Below the pieces are notes generated by a model. That model was not told the DNA's origin. It made no database searches and was given only the letters and a program-made list of their open reading frames with translations. The position numbers and the translations under genes were made by a program. A DNA stretch of 64,000 nucleotides from Lycorma delicatula (Eukaryota; Arthropoda; Insecta; Hemiptera; Fulgoridae), in the NCBI RefSeq assembly GCF_047948215.1, contig NC_134461.1:82422103-82486102 (forward strand). Reading direction: 5' to 3'. This document shows, one piece after another, positions 36,060 to 48,257 of the stretch; position 1 is the first letter of the stretch, and every line of letters starts with the position of its first letter.

Positions 36060-36660
36060 ATGTTATATTTTCAGATGTTTATATGTTTATGAGTCATGTT
36101 TATATGTTCAGGGACAAACGGGTTCCATATGTTAAAAAATCAATGAAAATACATCACTGGCTCATATCCAACAATCAGTTAAAAAATCCCCAGATTAGTG
36201 TTTTGGGGTTGTTTCACATTTGAAGATCCATTTTATTACTTCCAACAAGTATGTTGAAAAGTTATGAATATTTCGAGATTCTTAAGGAAAGGGTTGGGAC
36301 ACAACTTCAAATTCTACATGGCAATGGAATGTTCCAACAAGATTTGGCATCACACCATACTGCCAAAAAAGTGGAAAAATTTCTTAATGAATGAAACATT
36401 AAAGCACCCCTTGACCAGGCAACTTTCCACAATTAAAACCGATTGAAAATCTTTGGACAATAGTCAAAAACAACTCTCAAAAATGAATTGCACCATAAAA
36501 ATTGACTTTATTAAAAAAAAAATTAACTTCATTTAATATTGGTATCGTTTCATGATGAAGAAATCAAAAAAATGTGTACTACACTTGTTGAATCCATACC
36601 AAATTGTGTACATGAAGTGATTAAGAACAAAGGAGAAGATATTAATACTAGATATTCTTA
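36060..36660 (+). pseudogene. Tc1-like DDE transposase, degenerate C-terminal two thirds
   Basis: Read in shifting frames it gives FSDVYMF (first catalytic Asp), VPYVKKS and a VLGLFHI block standing for 'VWGCFS'. Then come LQILHGNGMFQQDLASHHTA (second Asp in QQD) and KKVEKFLNE. PQLKPIENLWTIVKNN follows, with the Glu of IENLW at 36445 as the third catalytic residue. The C-terminal block is CTTLVESIPNCVHEVIKNKG. These are in the order expected for Tc1 transposases with a DD34E triad. There are at least three stop codons and several frameshifts, so it is long dead. No N-terminal helix-turn-helix region or terminal repeats were found. Confidence 0.85.
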
Positions 36661-37799
36661 AAATTAAAATAGTCTCAAATTGTACAAGTATGATTTTTTT
36701 TTCTAAATAAAGTTACATTTTATTAAATAACATCTGTGTTCATATTAATTTGCATTCTTCTGGAGAACAGTTTGTCAGATCTCATGACTGTCCAAAGGTA
36801 TTATGCTGTGCAGTACTATGAAGTGAATATATCGTACTGAACTTTCATTCAAATTTAAACATATTTTTAAAGGCTGGAGTCTCTTAAACATGGAGTTTTA
36901 CGCCATTCAGGATTTTTTCATTATCCACATTATTTTATAATATAAATATTAAGAAAATTGAACCTAAAATATTAATAGTTAAAATGTTGCTTTTATTACA
37001 TTCACTGCTATTGTCAGATGTTCTATGAAAATCTTCTTTGTAATGGAGAGAATTACACGTACTAATTACATTGAAGCAGACATGTACCCTTAATCTAATA
37101 AATACATTAACAAGAAAAACTGAAGGTTAAGGCAAAAGTCCTTTTCTGAAATCAGTAATAGTCAAAATCTAGGCTATTAAGAAAAATTAAAAACTTCACT
37201 TTTTATATATTAATATAGTTCAGTGCACATTATATAGCTGAAGTAGATACTCAAAGAAATATTAATATATAATATAATATAAATACATATATATATACAA
37301 CGACTTTGTAACAAGACTAGCAATCTTCAATTCATGTAGTAAATACAAGATAACATAAATTACAAATTTATCACACTTTTATAAGTTGTCATACAAATAA
37401 TCTAATTCATTCGTTCAGTAAAAAAGCTCTGTTTAGAATATTAGTAATGAAATTAAAAATAACTTCAATTTAGTCCCTACTCTTTAATAAAAATTTTATG
37501 TTTCAGTATATTTACTTCAGTATTAAGATGCTAAAAGTACATATACTATAAAAAACATGTTCAATAGAATCATCAAACATAATCTTCACAAAGCACCATG
37601 CTTCATTTTGCATTGTTTTAAAAAAATTACTGTTTTTTATTCAGCTAAAGTGACCATAACTTGATTAAACACCTTTGATACAACATATAAAATGATATTT
37701 CTTTACTACAATTAATGCTTGGTGAGTAGACCATGTACAACTCATTACATAAAGCTGTAAGAAAATGCCATTATACTAGCTACATCAGCATTAATCAGA
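36661..37799. other. AT-rich stretch, nothing recognised
   Basis: No reading frame, element end or internal repeat of note. Confidence 0.4.
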
Positions 37800-38760
37800 T
37801 GAGCCTGCTTTTTTAAAAAAGGATTCTTTTTTCAGATTAATAATTTCTTTCGTCTCTAATATCTTCCAAACCAGACTAGCCTCATAACACAACTCTGTTA
37901 CAATATTTCTTACATGCATTTCCTTTTTCTTTTCACATGGCAAAATTTCCAAACATAACTTGTTCCATTCATCTCCTACCTTCCAATTTTGCCAGATGGC
38001 CATCACACTTCCACTTCAATATCTTAATTACTACATCTGCCATTCTAGTGTGTAGCCGTATTTTTTCACAATTAATTCTACTTTTTCTTTTCATACCAAA
38101 CACACTTCTTTCCATTCATTGTTTTTTTGGTATGGATTTCTTCAGCAAAGTCCAAATTTGTGAGACAAGGTGTTGCACAACAAATAATTTACATTTTTTA
38201 CTCAACCACCTGGTTGTTTTTCAAGGAACCAATATTTTTTCAAAGCAGCTGCTATCCTTCTTTGGATCTCCTTTCTTGTTCTGACCTCAAAGTTCACCAG
38301 TTGTCTTAAATAGATTGTTTGTTTGCCCAATATAGTTTTTTATAGCAATTTTCATAACACCACTTGTTAGAATATATATTTTTTTCCATTGTTTCTAAAC
38401 CTGCTGCCTGGCCTTGATTTTCCAATTCATTCAAAATTTCTCCTAACATTTCTGGAGATGAAGCAATAGTACCAGATCATATGCAAACCTTATAATTGGT
38501 AATCTTCTACTGATAATATTAATGCCAATTTTTTTTCTTTCCATTTTAGTAGATTTCATCAAACAAAGTTGGCAATACAGGATCTCTCTATTTTACTCCT
38601 TTTACAAAATTGAAATATTTAGGTGGCATGTTGCAGGAGCTTGTGTAAGAATTTGTGGTTTATGGAATCAAAAGTTTTATAATAATACTGATAAATATAA
38701 TTATTTGTTTCCTAACAAGCCTAACATGATTTTAATCTGTTTTATTTTTATGCTGTAAAC
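37800..38760 (-). pseudogene. LINE reverse transcriptase, heavily decayed
   Basis: On the minus strand, from high to low coordinates, broken frames give KTFDSINHKFLHKLLQHAT (RT 'AFD.I.H..L...L' motif) and IIRFAYDLVLL, which is the FADD active-site motif with the first Asp changed to Tyr. LRQLVNFEVRTRKEIQRRIA, AALKKYWFL and a purine-rich tail follow. Stops and frameshifts are frequent. The plus-strand frames of 60-115 codons here are complements of this ruin. It is similar in style to the LINE debris at 59150-60020. Confidence 0.7.
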
Positions 38761-39513
38761 AAATACGAACTCGGAATCTTTCTATCATCCACCATTTTTG
38801 AAAAATGTTTAAATTTTAATTAAAGAATTTTTTTCATTTTTCACTATATTATATTTAGCATTTTAAGCACCTATATTCTATTTTGTTACCTCATTTTTTA
38901 TTGTTTAACTTTGTTAACATAATTTGTAAGCTATAAATAAACAATACTAGAATAGAATTAAATAATATCATGTCATATTATGACATCATATCTAATACTA
39001 AAGAGTGAGCCTTCATGGACAAGATTAATCATGTCTGTGCAGGCCAAAACATGTAGTTGAAAACACAGCTGTGTTGTTTGTATTAAGCACTGGATTTAGG
39101 AATGAATTAATTTTCTTCACTCTTATTGCTGTCTTAAGTTTATTAAGTACATTATGACAGTGCAGTGTCATAATACCTTGAAATTTTGTAAATGATGTGG
39201 ATGCCTTTTGTTATGTATGTGGTGAGTTTACCGTAAAATCAAATTAAAAAAGCACATATCATTTGTACTTTCACTGTAAAAGGAGATGTGGGCTCCTCAA
39301 TAGTATGGACTAATTGTTCTGTATACTGAAGAGGATGGCTGAAAGGTACACAGAAGGCTTTGCCATTTGGTGTACCTATGGTTCGGTGTGAACCAAAGGT
39401 CATGTAACTGGATTGTTTTGATTGTTACTTTTATTTAACAAAAGTTAAGTTTTGTCTGGAATTTCTAAATATCTAAACGTATTGTAAAATAACCTTCGTT
39501 ACTATCTGCAGGC
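38761..39513. other. No gene recognised
   Basis: Intervening sequence of moderate composition. A possible leader for the frame that starts at 39514, with no promoter signal I can defend. Confidence 0.35.
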
Positions 39514-40230
39514 ATGCCTGTACGTCACAGTAAAATTATTACAGTTCCTGAGCCACCTGTGAATGTATGTTTTGAAAGCAGTTATGAAGAATCAGGCAGT
39601 ACTGAAGATGACAACAATGATTTTGATTTTGAATTATCTTTCAATAAGCCACATCTTATATCACAAGGTGAACTAAATGACTTGGTTAGGGATTTAAATT
39701 TATCAAAAAATCAAGCTGAACTGTTAGGATCAAGATTGCACGGTTGGAATTTACTTAATAAAAATACAAAAATTTTGGACTTTTGAAGCCAACAAAAAGA
39801 ACCTTCTCAGTACTTTATTGATGAAAATAATTTGGTTATTGCATTAATGTAGATAAGCTTATGTTGCACTTAGGACAAGATCATAAACCTGAGAACTGGT
39901 ATCTTTTCATAGATTTGTCCAAGTAGATTTTAAAAGTGGTTCTACTGCACAGTGATAACAAATATCCTTCGATACCAATCGCTTATGGTATTAATTTGAA
40001 AGAGACTGTATGTGGCTTACGATGTTATGAAAGACGTCCTTGAAAAAATAAATTATAAAAACATGGCTGGAACATATGTGGTGATTTGAAAGTTATAGCT
40101 ATTTGTTACGCATGCAGTTAAGCTATACTATGTACATGTGTTTTCTTTGTGAAGGGGACAGTCAGGTTAGGGATAAACATTATGTAACCAGTTTCCTTTG
40201 CAAATGGAACAGTTGAGCTAGGGATAAACA
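39514..40230 (+). pseudogene. Unclassified TE-associated protein of insects (broken copy)
   Basis: An open frame of 90 codons (39514-39786) starts MPVRHSKIITVPEPPVNVCF, has an acidic region (EESGSTEDDNNDFDFE) and then LNDLVRDLNLSKNQAELLGS and LHGWNLLNKNTKI. Further pieces follow in other frames: GQDHKPENWYLFIDLSK, KVVLLHSDNKYPSIPIAYGI, NLKET and SYTMYMCFLCEGD. I recognise this order from large multicopy uncharacterised proteins in insect genomes, with blocks like 'RLFIDSSK', 'VLLHNGN..PSIPIAH' and 'YTK..CFLC.WDSR'. Those look transposon-borne, but I know no firm function. An in-frame stop after IDLSK and several frameshifts make this a pseudogene. The CxxC of the final block suggests a metal-binding site. 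Confidence 0.65.
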
Positions 40231-40329
40231 TTATGTTACCGAAGAGTGTAACAAACAAAATAATTTAACAAACAATTTAACTCCAAATGGGAAAAATATT
40301 ATTCATACCCAAGAAAATATTTTTACTCC

Positions 40330-40640
40330 CTCTCCATATCATGTTTGCACTCATGTTGCATGCACAATTCTATATGTCGCCACATCCTCTGTGACATACA
40401 ATGGAGTATTTCTGGTGTTATGTTATGGAAGGTGTCCCTCACAGCGTCAAGCAATTCTTCATTTGTGGTGTGGCTACGTGCAGATATGTGTGCCTCGATA
40501 ATTCCCCATAATGAATTGTCTGGTACAGTGAGATCAGGACTTCATGGTGGCCATGATAAGGTAGCTGGTGACGCTGGAGTACTGTAACCAATCCAACGTC
40601 CTGGAAATGTTTTATTTAGAAATGTGTGGAAATATATAAC
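40330..40640 (-). pseudogene. mariner-like transposase, C-terminal third
   Basis: Almost a single open frame on the minus strand. FLNKTFPGRWIGYS is followed by SPDLTVPDNSLWGIIEAHIS, where one in-frame stop stands in place of the Arg of 'WPPRSPDLT'. Then come NEELLDAVRDTFHNITPEIL and MWRHIELCMQHE. The Asp of PDNSLWG fits the third catalytic residue of the mariner-like 'D.FLWG' motif. The rest of the protein is missing: the copy is cut off upstream near 40640, where LINE sequence begins. The family appears different from those at 9857, 19140 and 22340. Confidence 0.8.
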
Positions 40641-40719
40641 TGCATTAAATTAAAAATACAAACAATTGGAATATTTGACCTTAAAAAGATTAAAAAACCT
40701 CCTGCTAGATGTTTAGAAC

Positions 40720-41450
40720 ATAACTACACACTTTTAGTGTCCCGCAAGTATATAATTATAGAAAAAATTAAAGTAATGGAAGTAAACAAAGAGGATTTAG
40801 TTGTAAGAACAAGTGAAGAAAGAATAGAAAAAGTAACAAATTACAGATATTTGGGTTCTATGAATGGAAGAACACAATAGAAATAAAAGAATAACAATGG
40901 CAAAAGGAAGCCTGCACTAAGAAGAGGGAATTATTGTGTAGTAAAAGCCTGGATTTACAATTAAGAAAGAGGTTGGCCAACTGCTATGTTTGGAGCATGG
41001 AAGTGAAACATGGACTACGAGGCAGAAGGAAAGAGAATTGGATTGAATCTCTTAAGATGTGAATATGGCGAAGGGTGAAGTAAATAAGATGGATGGATAA
41101 AACGAGGAATGAGGAATTGTGTGAGGAATAATATACAAGATTAAAAAATAAAGATTAATTATGCATGAAGTACACAAATGAAAAGAAACCAGATTAGGAC
41201 ATATGGTTAGAGGTAGTGGAATCTTGAGGACTGCTTCAAAAGGATCGGTAGAAGAAGAAAGAAACTGAAAAAAGGAAGGTTGAAGTTAATAGATGAGCTG
41301 AAGATTGTAAACTACAAGTGGTTAAAGGAGAAGGGTTAGGTTACGAGTGGATGAAAACAGTGGTGGCATAAAGGACCTGCTGCCAGACAGAACACTAGTT
41401 GAAGATTATGAGAGATTTACAAATATACATCATTAAGCTGCCTTTTATAT
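40720..41450 (+). pseudogene. LINE reverse transcriptase C-terminal region, broken
   Basis: The first frame contains VMEVNKEDLVVRTSEERIEK and VTNYRYLGS, the 'FKYLGS' motif that follows the RT domain in many insect LINEs. Later frames give LQLRKRLANCYVW (compare LNVRKRFLKVYVW in the RTE at 57080-57120). The remainder, down to 41450, reads as charged pieces in changing frames. The catalytic part of RT is missing. Probably the same broad LINE group as 55674-57531, but a different subfamily. Confidence 0.65.
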
Positions 41451-42680
41451 CAAGAATCTGTCTCTTTTTGGGTTTTGCTATTCTTTAAAAAAAAGGCAGA
41501 TTACATGTGAATCACAAGAGGAATAAACTGAACATACCAATAAAAAGTATCTCAAACCTCAAATTTGTGTAACTCATAAAATAAATTTGAAGTCTACGAG
41601 CTTTTCCGTCCTAATCGACAAGTCTTTGTTTTGATATCGGCACAATTAATCTTATGTACTTCTATCAATGGAATATGTTCAGCCGACACCTACTTTTATT
41701 GAAACAATTTAAAACCGTAAAAAAACAGGGATGAGCCATATAGTCTGCCATGAAAGCTTACGGTTGCAGATGTACATTCGAAAAAGTCTCCGTATTCCTC
41801 CCTTCACTTATCATGTTGGGTGTAAACTGTTTTGAAAGTCGACGGGAGTATTCTGTTCCTATGAAATAATTTAAGACGGTTGCATCCTTGCTCTTAAGGT
41901 GCATGATCATTTTAAAAACGACTTGAATATGAAACAATTTTGATCAAATTTTGTGAATGAATCATCGGAAAGAGACATAGACGCAATATGTTGCAGCCTT
42001 TCGTGCATTTTTAGTATGATTTCCAAACCCTGTGTCCCTCACAAGTGTCGTTTTCTGATGGATGTCCAATTTATCGCGGTTTATGAACGAAGAGTATTTT
42101 TTTTTTCTCGAGAACTCTTATTTCGTGCTTGAGATAAAAAGGAAGCTGCCACTTGTTAAGATACAGGATGGATTGATATCGCATACGTGTTCGAATCATA
42201 TTTTTTTTAATACTTTGCGAATGGTGATTCTTATTTGCAGATGTTGGAAAGAAAAAAACCTACATAAACAATAAACCTTATCGATATTAAATATTTTTGA
42301 TAAACCTCAATTTTAATAGATTATCATTGTACGTGTTTTGATACAGAAAAACGTGGCTCTAATCATTTTGTTCTTCCAGTACGCAATTTCCAAAATAAAC
42401 AAGCTGGTTCGACTCTGATTTACAAGCATCAATGGGCTTATCCCAACGGCCGTAACAAAGTCCCGACATTATCGTACCCGAAAACTCATTGTGGTGAATA
42501 ATCAAGGCCTGTATATATATGTCGATATGCGACAAATGAAGAATTGTATAACAGTGTGAAAGAAGTCTTTTGATATTCTTTGCAACATGTCAAGGAGGTC
42601 GTAGAAATAAATAGCTCTGTGCGTTCAGCATGAAGGTGCTCCCTAGGTAAAGATACACTGGGTAAATAATTTCTAAGTGC
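41451..42680. other. No gene recognised
   Basis: Somewhat less AT-rich than average, with no frame above 70 codons that makes sense as protein. No match to other parts of the window was noticed. Confidence 0.35.
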
Positions 42681-42747
42681 AAATGTATATAATTGTTCAA
42701 AAGAACAATTATATACATTTAATGACTCAGTACAAAGGTACTGAGTC
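42681..42747. repeat. Two adjacent perfect hairpins
   Basis: The first has perfect 18-bp arms: AAATGTATATAATTGTTC at 42681-42698, a 4-nt AAAA loop, and its complement at 42703-42720. Three bases later a second hairpin has 10-bp arms, GACTCAGTAC (42724-42733) and GTACTGAGTC (42738-42747), with a 4-nt loop. Confidence 0.9.
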
Positions 42748-44689
42748 CACAACGTGTATTTGTCTAGGGATACAGGGGACGTCTCGGAGATTTATAAATG
42801 TATTGTAGTGTTAATAGTAATTTTTGTAGTTTTACATGTAGTTGAAGTGTTTTTTCCAAATATTTCTACATTTTCTTTCTCAAAGTCTATATTTTATTAC
42901 TATATTTGATGTTATGCTGCCCACAAACATAAAATAATCTTTATTTTCTATCCTATATTTATATTTTTGTTTGTAACAGAATTCGTATTTTCCAAAAATA
43001 TTTCTTATGCACATGATCCGTTACACTAAATATGTACGTAATAAACATTTTTAAATTGTAACTCGTTCCTGTTGTTTTTATCCTCCACTACAACATTTAT
43101 CTTACAATTTAAATGATTTGAAATTTTCATAATATTGTTTTTCCACGGTTTATTTCATTTCCAGGTTCATATTGCATTCTGTTCATCGTTTTTATTTGAA
43201 CATCTGTATATTTATAGATTTTTTTTTTCTCTTATAATAAAACCACATTACAATCTTTAACAGCTGATTTTGATACTTCATACGTGTAATTAAAAGAAGG
43301 AATTTTTAAAAAATCATTCGTATAAATACAATATCGATGATATTTCACAACCTTATCTTACATATCTTCTATGATTACTCGCATTTCAGGCTCCTGTTTT
43401 TATTATTTATTTCTTTTATTTATTATCGTACATTACTTAAATTATATGTTACGTATATAGTAGTTATTTTATAATATATTTTTTCTTTTTAAAATTTATT
43501 GGTGTAGTAGATTTCCAATTAAATAATTTTTCCCAGCCAATAAAGAATATACGTTTATTTTACGTGGTTTTTAACGACGTTCTATGATTATGTTCAAAAT
43601 AAGATATTTAAGACAATGATTACGGAAAGTAAACAAATAAAAATTTTAATAAATGAGTTAGTTGGTAAAATATAATTTTAAATTTAATAATTGTGTGCAT
43701 AAAATGTTAATTTTGAAACTGTAAACAGTGTAGGAAAAATTAAACAATAGTTTATCAGATTATATATAAATATATATATTATGTGTGCCTACTTTGCACA
43801 GTATTTTAATTTAAATGGTGTACTATACCATGGTGTACTATATTTTCATAAGAAATATTCTTCTATACTATTCTATACTTTAATAGCCATAATTATAGGT
43901 TGTATAAAAAATATATGATGCATACAAGTTGTATATGTGTGTTTTCATTCATTATTTATTTATTTACGATGTGGGATAAAACAAATGTTATAAACAATAT
44001 GTTTATTTTTCTACAGCTTGTAATTTAATCTATTATTAATGCGATCTGATGAAGTAAGTTTTATTATTAAAAAGAAAATAATTTATTTAGTTGTATTAAT
44101 TATTGTTTATTTTACAAAATACTGCAAGTTAATCATGTGTTTTTTCTCTTCGCATGGTGTTTATGATATTTTTTGAACGATTACTAAATCCAGTAAAATA
44201 GAAAAAAAGCTGGAAAAACGTTGTATAACATACCCAGAGAAATTATGAAACGCGTTGGTGGTAGTATCTCTGCAGTACCCTTACCAATTGTAACCAAAAT
44301 TAAATGGCGTCACGTGACTTATATTCAAAAATCATTGAACAACATTTCATAAAAATCTGTCCATTTCGTTTAAAAAAGGAAAACGATAAATAATGAAAAA
44401 AACAATAATAATTAAGCTTATTTCTTTACCGGTGAATTAATCGCCCGAATCAAAGTGATATACCAATGTAACGGAATCATCTAATTCTGAGATCTTTTAC
44501 CTTCATTTACACTCAGCCCAGTAGTTCTAACCTATACTCGCTTGAGGGTTGCATTTCAAAACAAACAATATTTTAATTGAATTTACAACAATTTTATGTT
44601 GTTTTTGTAGGCCTATGCTCTCGTCCTAAGCCAAAAGAACCAACACTACATTCGAGTCACGAAAGATTTAAAAATTTGTTTTTAGCATT
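42748..44689. other. AT-rich stretch, nothing recognised
   Basis: No ORF, no SINE or transposase motif and no terminal repeats seen. Confidence 0.4.
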
Positions 44690-45054
44690 ATTTTACTTTC
44701 TTGTACGAAGTAAAGGCAGTATTGTGATGGCAAAAAATTTCGGTTTTCAGATTTCAACGGAAATATCCATTTTGACCATCCCTGAATCCATTTTGACAAG
44801 TTTCGGTGTGACATCTGTACGTACGCATGTATGTATATCCCTACGTATCTCGCATAACTCAAAAACGATTAACGATTACCCATAGGATGTTGAAATTTTA
44901 GATTTAGGACTGCTGTAACATCTACTTAGCACCTCCCCTTTTGACTGCAATTGACTAAACGAAAAGTGTCTAAAAAAGCTCAAAATCCAAAAAAGTCTGG
45001 ATTTTGAACTTTAACTGCAGTAATAAGCTCTCATTGAGAGCTTTTCAACGATAG
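44690..45054 (+). repeat. Dispersed repeat R, copy 2
   Basis: Reverse-complement partner of 5795-6180 (see there). It abuts duplicated block A' exactly: block A' homology starts a few bases after CTTTTCAACGATAGAG. The 102-codon frame across it is not conserved in the other copy. Confidence 0.8.
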
Positions 45055-45669
45055 AGTTCAAAATATATCAATCCTCTTTTTATTTACACTCATCTCTTAA
45101 TTTTCTAGCGAATTTTTTTTAATGCATAATTTCCTTAAACTCAGTATTTATTTTATTGAATGTTTCCATTTTTAGTCTCGTTTTCAAAAAAATATTACTA
45201 TTATTAGTATAAACTTTTGGAACAATAAATTGAAAAGATTTCATAAGTAAATATTTTTTAAGAACTTCAAAATATCACTGAAAATAGTTGCAAGAATGAC
45301 TGAAGAAAATGTTTTATTATTTTTATTGCCCACCAACAAAGGACAAAAAAATCGCAAAAATAAAATTTTTAACACTACACCAAATTCGTCACCTTTCAAC
45401 AGGTTTTTATTTACCAATAATTTAAAAACAAGTATTTATTCTGAATTACTAAAATAATATATTGCAGCCAAATTATGTAGAAAATCGTAAATGGTACCAA
45501 CAAAAATAAACAGCACAACGTAACTAGCTGGAATCTTTCACTTTCATTAATCAAAATACTGATACAGTAAATTGAAATCACCATGACATGTCTCTTTAAA
45601 CATCTTGAAAGTTGTAAGGATCCTTTTAACTCAGAAAAAATAACCAGTGTAATAATATTTTATACTTAC

Positions 45670-45886
45670 CATAACAAATGCCTGCAACATACATTTCTGT
45701 AAAATATCTATATTATTTTCTTTATCTTCTGCTTTTTTTATCAATTTCTTAAAAGCAAATTTCTAATAGATTAATTAATTAATCTAATAATTAAATTCTA
45801 ATTTAATTTCTAATAGATTATCTACAACGTCTTGTCTATGTTTAAGCAGTTTCATTTTAGATTGGGTTGTAAGAAGTTGTTCTTTT
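45670..45886 (-). pseudogene. Duplicated V-ATPase E-like exon 3, disrupted
   Basis: Acceptor and donor positions are both kept (the acceptor AG lies just above 45886 on the minus strand; GTAAGT follows 45670). The frame opens KEQLLTTQSKMKLLKHRQDV like the original exon. After VDNLL it is broken by an extra stretch of about 48 bp of repetitive AT-rich sequence (45758-45820). That stretch holds two copies of TTTCTAATAGATTA around a palindromic AATTAATTAATT core. No exon 1 or 2 copy lies nearby, so this is an orphan exon rather than a working gene. Confidence 0.85.
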
Positions 45887-46557
45887 CTGAAACAAAAAGT
45901 TAAAGACAAATAATAAATATATTTATCACAATATTCAGGCAAATGCTGATCATTAATTAATATAGTGTGCATTGTATTCGTTAATGTTATACAAAGATAA
46001 TGAACCAAATTTAGTTAATATCATATAAAGAAGAACCTGTTGATAAAGAATACTGAATTCACTGAAATTCTGTCAATAAGAAAATATTTTTATTCAGAAG
46101 TGGAAAAGTAAATCTTCCTTGGTAACAGACATTTTTTTGTAAATAGGAATTTATTCAAGAAAATGTCAGTTAACAATGTCAGATACATAAAAATGTTTAT
46201 GTTTCATATGTCTACGATGTATATTATGTGCAGTAAAAACAAATCTCTTTTTATCTTTTAATTGATTAATTAATTTTACTTGCTTTTGTATTTTATGTAC
46301 CTTGTTATTTGATGATATATAACTGACAATTATACATAGTTAGCAATTATGTAATTGTAGGTGATACAAAGATTATGAGATAGTATAGAATCAATACGTT
46401 TACAACTTATAATCATTTTTAGTTTATTCACAATAAATTATTCTTCATATCATGTGAACTTAGCATATTTCATGTCCACCAAAATGACAAAGATGAAAGC
46501 GACTATGACAATGGGACCATGGCACTGATTGTTCAGTTTAGTGTATATTACAAATGT

Positions 46558-46603
46558 AATATACAATCTAATTCACTTATTTAAGTGAATTAGATTGTAT
46601 ATT
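46558..46603. repeat. Perfect 21-bp palindrome unique to block A'
   Basis: Arms at 46558-46578 and 46583-46603 are exact reverse complements with a 4-nt loop (ATTT). Block A has only one arm (around AAGTGAATTAGATTGTA at 1909), so the inverted copy arose after duplication. Confidence 0.9.
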
Positions 46604-47084
46604 CTAATTCTAATTTATTATTGTAGTTTTAGTGTATATTTAGTGCATATTAGATTTATAGAAATGTTCTTTGGGGAAAAAACGATTCAGAATCATTTAT
46701 AAAACCAAAATATAGGCTGGAGAAATAATACAGTAAAAATTTAAAATAACCAAGTATTACACAAAAATTATAATTCAATTTTTCTTAGTAAATTTGAATT
46801 TTTGTACTTAATGCTGTAAATTCTATTTAATTTTAAGGTTTTTCTTAATATGGAATGAGTTTTCTTTAAATTATAAGCATGGTAACATTGGATTATAAGA
46901 CTGTGTAATATGATTATAATTATATTATAAATAAAATTACAAGTTTATTAAAGATAAGCACAGCAATTCTTACTTATAACAATTTCTTGTATTTTGTACA
47001 TTTTGTGACAAAAAATCTGTAGAACCTACAATGCTGAAACGTTTAACAGTAAATGTGTAAAAAAATTTACTTCTAAAATCAACC

Positions 47085-48070
47085 TCCCCCAACAGTCATC
47101 TCTATTTGCTTTACTACTCTTTTACCACCCTCATCCCTTACTGTAAATCCATCTATTGATTTCACATAACAAAAATCCCAACTGCCTAATACAATATGTA
47201 ATTGAATCATTAAAAGAAGGCATGACTAATTTAATTAATGATGTGGTTTGGCCTAAAAAACAAAGCAGAGGATTTTAATTGTAATGAAATCAATATAGAT
47301 AAATTTTTCAGTTCCTTTTACATTTACACTTTGGGCATAAAATACAGTATCGGACCCTAAATTTGGCTTAAAGAGAAAAGATAAATTTACATGTTATTTA
47401 AAATAATTAAAAAAAAAAATTATATTTACATCCAATCTTTTATAATTAACTATTTTCTTGAATTAATTTGAAGTTAATTAAATTTATTTTATTACTTTTC
47501 CCAATTTTATTTTTTGTTCGTTACAGTAAAAACTAAATAAATAAAAATGAAATAATTTTCTTTTTTACTGTATACATTTTTAATTGAATTTTTATTTCAT
47601 AAAATGTTAGCTTGTATTAATCGTTTTTCCTATTTAAAAATTATTTCATTTTGTATGTAGTTGGGTATTAATTTATTTTAACTGATTTATTTTTAGAATT
47701 AATATTGTCTATTATTTTAGATATTATAATCTTTGTATTAACAAACTGATTTTTTATAGCTGCTTGACAACTATAGTCCACTATTTAAATTAATCTAAAT
47801 AAAAGAGCTTAAAGTTAATATATAAACTAGCATACCCGTCGTGGTTTCGCCGGCGGTATACGGTATATTCGTATGTATATATTCATTTAGGTATACTATA
47901 TTCATTTAGTATATTCGGAATGGGGAAAATTTCCAATCGTTTATCGACATTTTTTTCTGTCCTTTCACGGTAGAATTTCAAAAAGTCTAGAAATTGGTTT
48001 TTAAATATTCACATGAAGGTTACACTCACCAATAATCAAGTAGATATTTTCATTGTTACCGAGAAATAAA
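47085..48070 (+). repeat. Duplicated block B' (copy of 28155-29750, internally deleted)
   Basis: Starts six bases after block A' ends. Aligns with 28155-29125 and then with 29560-29750; about 435 bp between those points are missing. It includes the deleted repeat X copy at 47825-48065. Confidence 0.85.
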
Positions 48071-48257
48071 AAAAATAATAAAAAATAGAAATAGTAATTT
48101 CATTGTTATTCCATTTTAACCTTTAAACTTGGAATTTCAAGAAATCCTTACTTGGTATGCACTTACACCGTAAGAAGAACGTGTATAACTAATTTTCATC
48201 AATTTATCTTCTGTAGCATTTGCTCGGTGTTGACTATTAGTCAGTTAGAACATGTTT

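Larger units (their letters stand above)
45055..47078. repeat. Duplicated block A' (copy of 443-2380)
   Basis: Carries the duplicated V-ATPase exon 3 region with both intron flanks, in the same orientation, 44 kb from the original. It differs by small indels and by at least two palindrome-forming insertions (in the exon and at 46558-46603). Confidence 0.9.

Noticed and set aside
37937..38309. Plus-strand ORFs of 115 and 60 codons
   Set aside because: They are antisense to a decayed LINE reverse transcriptase whose motifs read clearly on the minus strand.
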